The translations under genes were made by a program, and so were the position numbers. Of a stretch of DNA of 15,974 bases, positions 13,026 to 15,974 are shown in pieces (position 1 is the stretch's first letter; every line of letters starts with the position of its first letter). This DNA comes from Caldifarciminota bacterium (GTDB taxonomy: Bacteria > Hydrothermota > UBA3072 > WFRC01). The notes under the pieces were generated by a model. It searched no databases, was not told where the DNA came from, and saw nothing but the letters and a program-made list of their open reading frames with translations. Location of the stretch: assembly GCA_015486685.1 (NCBI GenBank), contig WFRC01000012.1, positions 1 through 15,974 of the forward strand. The letters run 5' to 3'.

Positions 13026-15779
13026 TTATGCTACCAGCACCTCATTTAATTCTTTTAATACATTATCCAATTCTGTTCCAAAAACTTCATATACCTTTAC
13101 TGCTCCACCCTTCTCGTAAAACGGTGCAAGTTCAAAATCATCTATGCCGATACTCACAGATGTTGCAATATGGTCTTTTATCATTTTAAGCCATTCTATT
13201 TGTTCTTCTGTGAATTTTCTTCCCAATTTTTCCTGCTTGTTTATCCACTTATTGAAACGCTGGGTTACTGTTTCAGGAAAGGGCTCAAGAATATCACTTT
13301 CACCTATTGCAAAGCGGACAAGAGAAATGACATTGGTTAGGAGTTTTTGTGGTCCTGCACCTCTTACCTTTGACTTCTCCAGTTTTTCATAAGATTCCCA
13401 CAATAATTCGGTTGTAAGGTGATAAGGTGGCTTTTTAATTGCATAGGCAAGTTGTTTAATTTCTTCATAAGTTAGATGGCGTTTGCCATAAGATTTATTG
13501 TAGATAATCTGTAAAGCAGTGAGTTCATCCTTATTTTCCTCCATAAATTTTTTGAATGTGTCAACAAGATTACGAGCCTTTTCCTTTGCAGTATTGTCAA
13601 AACCTGAAAGGACTACAGCATCTTTACTTACCGTATCTATAATCTGTTCATTTCTTTTCTTAATATCAATAATTGTATTTCTTAATGTTGAATTATCAAA
13701 TGGAATACAGGCTTCCTCTGTCAATTTCTCAGCGGCTTTTTCTATTTGTTCATCTGTAGGGATTTCCGTTTTGAAAATTTCCTTTGCCTTCTCCAACTTT
13801 TTATCCGGGTCAACTGCATCAAGTAATTTATTGATAATTTCTTTTAATGACCTACCTTCTGCCGCAGATTCAATGTTTTCCCTGTCCTTTTCGTCTATCT
13901 CCCTATCCAGTCTGGCAAGCCTTCCAGCCAGAGATGTAAGTGTATCTTCATCTTTATTCCCCAGAGCAACTGACATAATAAGTTTATCAAAGGCTATATT
14001 CCTCTTTCGTTCCAGAGGTCGGGAATCGGTTTTATCGTTTTCACATACGCCCACTGCATCCACAATTACAAAGTGCGTTTTGTAAGAGGCATCAGAAGTA
14101 ACGGCATTAAGGTCTGTAGGAAGGATAGTCCTTGTTCCCCTTCCCTTCATCTGTTCAAAATATATTCTTGATTTAACATCCCTCATAAATATGATACATT
14201 CTAAAGGTTTTATATCTGTTCCTGTTGAAATCATATCTACGCTTACTGCAATGCGGGGGTTGTAAGAATTGCGAAAACTGGCAATCAAATTTTCGGGTTT
14301 TTCGCCTGTGGTCTTATATGTTATTTTTTTACAAAATTCATTACCTCTGCCAAATTCTTCTCTTACAATATGGACAATGTCCTCTGCATGGGAATCATCT
14401 TTGGCAAAAATGAGCGTTTTTGGAACTTCTTTTCTACCAGGGAATATCTCAGTAAAGAGTTTTTCTTTGAAGGTTCTTATAACCGTTCTTATCTGGTCGG
14501 GTGCTACCACATTTCTATCTAATTGCCTGGCAGAATATTCAAGGTCTTCATCCAATTGTTCCCATCGTGTTTTTCTTGTTAGTTTATCGCGTTTGTCTAC
14601 ATAATAGCCTGCCTCTACTCTACTACCTTGTTCAGTTATCTTGGTCTGTATCCTGTAAACTTCATAACCTACATTTACACCATCTGCAACTGCCCGTTCA
14701 TGGCTATATTCCATAACGAGATTTTGGTTGAAAAAACCAAGGGTCTGTTTGGAAGGGGTTGCAGTTAATCCTATGATAAATGCATCAAAATATTCAAGCA
14801 CCTGTCGCCAAAGGTTATAAATGGAACGATGGCATTCGTCGGTTACAATAAAATCAAAGGTTTCTATGGGCATTTGAGGGTTGTAGGAAATCTCTCTCAG
14901 TTTATCTTCCTTTGGTACTAAATCAAAAAGGGATAATTCCTCCATATCTGCATCAAATTCAGGCTCTCCTTTAAGCATTGAATAAAGTCTTTGAATAGTA
15001 GTAATACATACCCTACTCACAGGGTCTAATGTATTTGAAGTAAGGTGTTGAATATTATAAAGTTCTGTAAATTTTCTATTATCATCGGGGGATATATACT
15101 GTTGAAATTCCTTTTTTGTTTGGCGACCCAAATTATTTCTATCTACCAAAAAAAGAATTCTTTTTGCATTTGCAAATTTTATCAATCGGTAAATGAAACT
15201 AATGGCAGTATATGTTTTACCACCCCCTGACGCCATCTGAATAAGTGCCCGTGGATTTGCTTCTGCAAAGGATTCTTCGAGATTCTTGATGGCTTCTATC
15301 TGGCAACCCCTTAACCCCTCTGTAATCAAAGGTGGTATATGATGAAGTCTTGTTCTTAAAGTATCACTTTGACGAAGCCATCCCATAAGTGTTTCAGGTT
15401 TGTGAAAGGCAAATACTCTCCGAGAACGAGGTTCAGGGTCTCTTATATCTCTAAAAAAGGTTTCAACACCTGTACTTTCGTATGCAAAGGGAAGAGGCTC
15501 CTGGATATGAGGAAGATTTTCAGGAATACCTGCTAAATATTTTTCCGATTGGTCCGCCACACCGCTTAATGTGGTGCCTTCAGGCTTTGCTTCGATAATT
15601 CCAACTGCCATTCTGTCAACAAAGAGCAGGTAGTCTGCAAACCCAGATTTAAGAGGAAATTCACGAACAATCACACCTAAAGAAACCCCAAGATTTAATT
15701 CTTTAACATCTTGAATTACCCAACCTGCTAATTCCAGCAGTTTGTCAATCTTTCGTCTTGCTTTTTCCTCTGGCTTCAT
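13026..15779 (-). CDS. hsdR: Type I restriction endonuclease subunit
   Basis: A 917-residue motor-nuclease subunit of the EcoEI-like branch. The N-terminal PD-(D/E)xK nuclease has GFADYLLF (D49) and IIEAK (E63, K65). The SF2 translocase has Walker A ASGGGKT (183-189), the motif Ia region FLVDRN (210-215), DECH (314-317), LTATPSK (338-344) and QMKGRGTR (543-550). The helical C-terminal domain (about 620-917) matches the EcoEI R C-terminal type that binds the methyltransferase. All key residues are present. ATG 15779 follows AAGGAGGA (15791-15798) by 11 nt. With HsdM and HsdS it cuts unmethylated foreign DNA after translocation. Unlike a plain hsdRMS or hsdMSR order, it is separated from hsdS by four genes and has its own promoter. 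Confidence 0.97.
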   Translation of the reverse strand: MKPEEKARRKIDKLLELAGWVIQDVKELNLGVSLGVIVREFPLKSGFADYLLFVDRMAVGIIEAKPEGTTLSGVADQSEKYLAGIPENLPHIQEPLPFAYESTGVETFFRDIRDPEPRSRRVFAFHKPETLMGWLRQSDTLRTRLHHIPPLITEGLRGCQIEAIKNLEESFAEANPRALIQMASGGGKTYTAISFIYRLIKFANAKRILFLVDRNNLGRQTKKEFQQYISPDDNRKFTELYNIQHLTSNTLDPVSRVCITTIQRLYSMLKGEPEFDADMEELSLFDLVPKEDKLREISYNPQMPIETFDFIVTDECHRSIYNLWRQVLEYFDAFIIGLTATPSKQTLGFFNQNLVMEYSHERAVADGVNVGYEVYRIQTKITEQGSRVEAGYYVDKRDKLTRKTRWEQLDEDLEYSARQLDRNVVAPDQIRTVIRTFKEKLFTEIFPGRKEVPKTLIFAKDDSHAEDIVHIVREEFGRGNEFCKKITYKTTGEKPENLIASFRNSYNPRIAVSVDMISTGTDIKPLECIIFMRDVKSRIYFEQMKGRGTRTILPTDLNAVTSDASYKTHFVIVDAVGVCENDKTDSRPLERKRNIAFDKLIMSVALGNKDEDTLTSLAGRLARLDREIDEKDRENIESAAEGRSLKEIINKLLDAVDPDKKLEKAKEIFKTEIPTDEQIEKAAEKLTEEACIPFDNSTLRNTIIDIKKRNEQIIDTVSKDAVVLSGFDNTAKEKARNLVDTFKKFMEENKDELTALQIIYNKSYGKRHLTYEEIKQLAYAIKKPPYHLTTELLWESYEKLEKSKVRGAGPQKLLTNVISLVRFAIGESDILEPFPETVTQRFNKWINKQEKLGRKFTEEQIEWLKMIKDHIATSVSIGIDDFELAPFYEKGGAVKVYEVFGTELDNVLKELNEVLVA

Positions 15780-15807
15780 ATTAACAAAATTCCTCCTTCA
15801 TATTTCT

Positions 15808-15835
15808 ATAATAAAAAGTTTTATATTTTTGTCAA
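15808..15835 (-). promoter_or_regulatory. hsdR promoter
   Basis: On the minus strand there is TTGACA (15830-15835), a 16-bp spacer and TATTAT (15808-15813). The start is expected near 15801, just before the AAGGAGGA ribosome site. The form matches the other promoters in the window (CTTGACA with a short AT-rich spacer). Confidence 0.7.
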
Positions 15836-15846
15836 GGAAAATCTCG

Positions 15847-15877
15847 TCCCGGTGAAATAGTTTCACATTTCACGGGA
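15847..15877. promoter_or_regulatory. TTTCAC half-sites / hairpin upstream of hsdR promoter
   Basis: GTGAAA (15852-15857) and TTTCAC (15861-15866) form a perfect 6-bp inverted repeat with a 3-bp centre, and another TTTCAC follows at 15868-15873. A larger imperfect stem (TCCCGGTGAAAT with ATTTCACGGGA, one bulge) spans the element. It starts 12 bp upstream of the -35 and is not followed by a T-run, so an operator is more likely than a terminator. Confidence 0.4.
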
Positions 15878-15935
15878 TAAATCTATTTAGTTTATCTGGT
15901 CTGTCTCCTTCATTTTGCATTAATTCCCCTCCCCG

Positions 15936-15973
15936 CCTGTGAGATTGTTCACTCATTACATTCGCTCACGCCT
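15936..15973 (-). repeat. 38-bp interspersed repeat, right copy (inverted)
   Basis: Exact reverse complement of 3060-3097. It lies 157 bp upstream of the hsdR start, so the two copies bracket the hsd-Gabija-toxin-antitoxin block. The window ends one base later, so any extension to the right cannot be judged. Confidence 0.9.
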
Positions 15974-15974
15974 A

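Noticed and set aside
13519..14085. 188-codon plus-strand frame
   Set aside because: It is antisense to the intact hsdR gene, serine-rich, and shows no domain; a shadow of the coding strand.

Overview
The window is an AT-rich bacterial chromosome segment in which every convincing gene lies on the minus strand. Housekeeping DNA occupies its left edge (1-860): the first 45 codons of an EF-Tu gene, preceded in transcription order by tRNA-Thr(UGU), tRNA-Tyr(GUA), tRNA-Gly(UCC) and tRNA-Thr(GGU). This is the order of the E. coli thrU-tyrU-glyT-thrT-tufB operon, and a sigma70-type promoter sits in front. None of the tRNA genes encodes CCA. Intergenic DNA is long and full of decayed short repeats (GTCATTGCGAG-type, GCCGAAGGCG-type, TTTAGTCTAT-type). 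That style is common in metagenome-derived genomes of uncultivated bacterial phyla; I cannot name the phylum from the sequence.

The rest (about 1186-15779) is a dense defence island. Nearest the tRNAs is an AbiE toxin-antitoxin pair (AbiEi 1974-2735, AbiEii 1186-1977). After a 0.7-kb repeat-filled gap comes a long cluster. In transcription order it runs: hsdR (type I restriction subunit, own promoter); an Xre-HTH/Panacea antitoxin with its own promoter and an inverted repeat across the -10; a RelE/ParE-like toxin; a winged-helix remnant; a 27-codon small ORF; gajA (OLD-family ATPase/TOPRIM nuclease); gajB (UvrD-like helicase); hsdS; a Schlafen/AlbA-type ATP-binding protein; and hsdM. From the antitoxin to hsdM the genes overlap, abut or are separated by less than 50 bp, apart from 81 bp (11693-11773) between the toxin and the small ORF that is filled by the winged-helix remnant, so about 9.5 kb looks like one transcription unit.

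The main observation is architectural. A complete Gabija system (gajA-gajB) is nested between the restriction (hsdR) and specificity (hsdS) genes of a type I restriction-modification system, with a Panacea toxin-antitoxin module upstream and a Schlafen-domain protein between hsdS and hsdM. The tight junctions (gajA/gajB 8-nt overlap; gajB stop abutting the hsdS start; 2 nt between hsdS and the Schlafen gene) argue for co-expression rather than chance adjacency. Whether the modules interact is inference. The hsd-Gabija-toxin-antitoxin block is bracketed by perfect 38-bp inverted copies of an interspersed repeat (3060-3097 and 15936-15973); AbiE lies outside that bracket.
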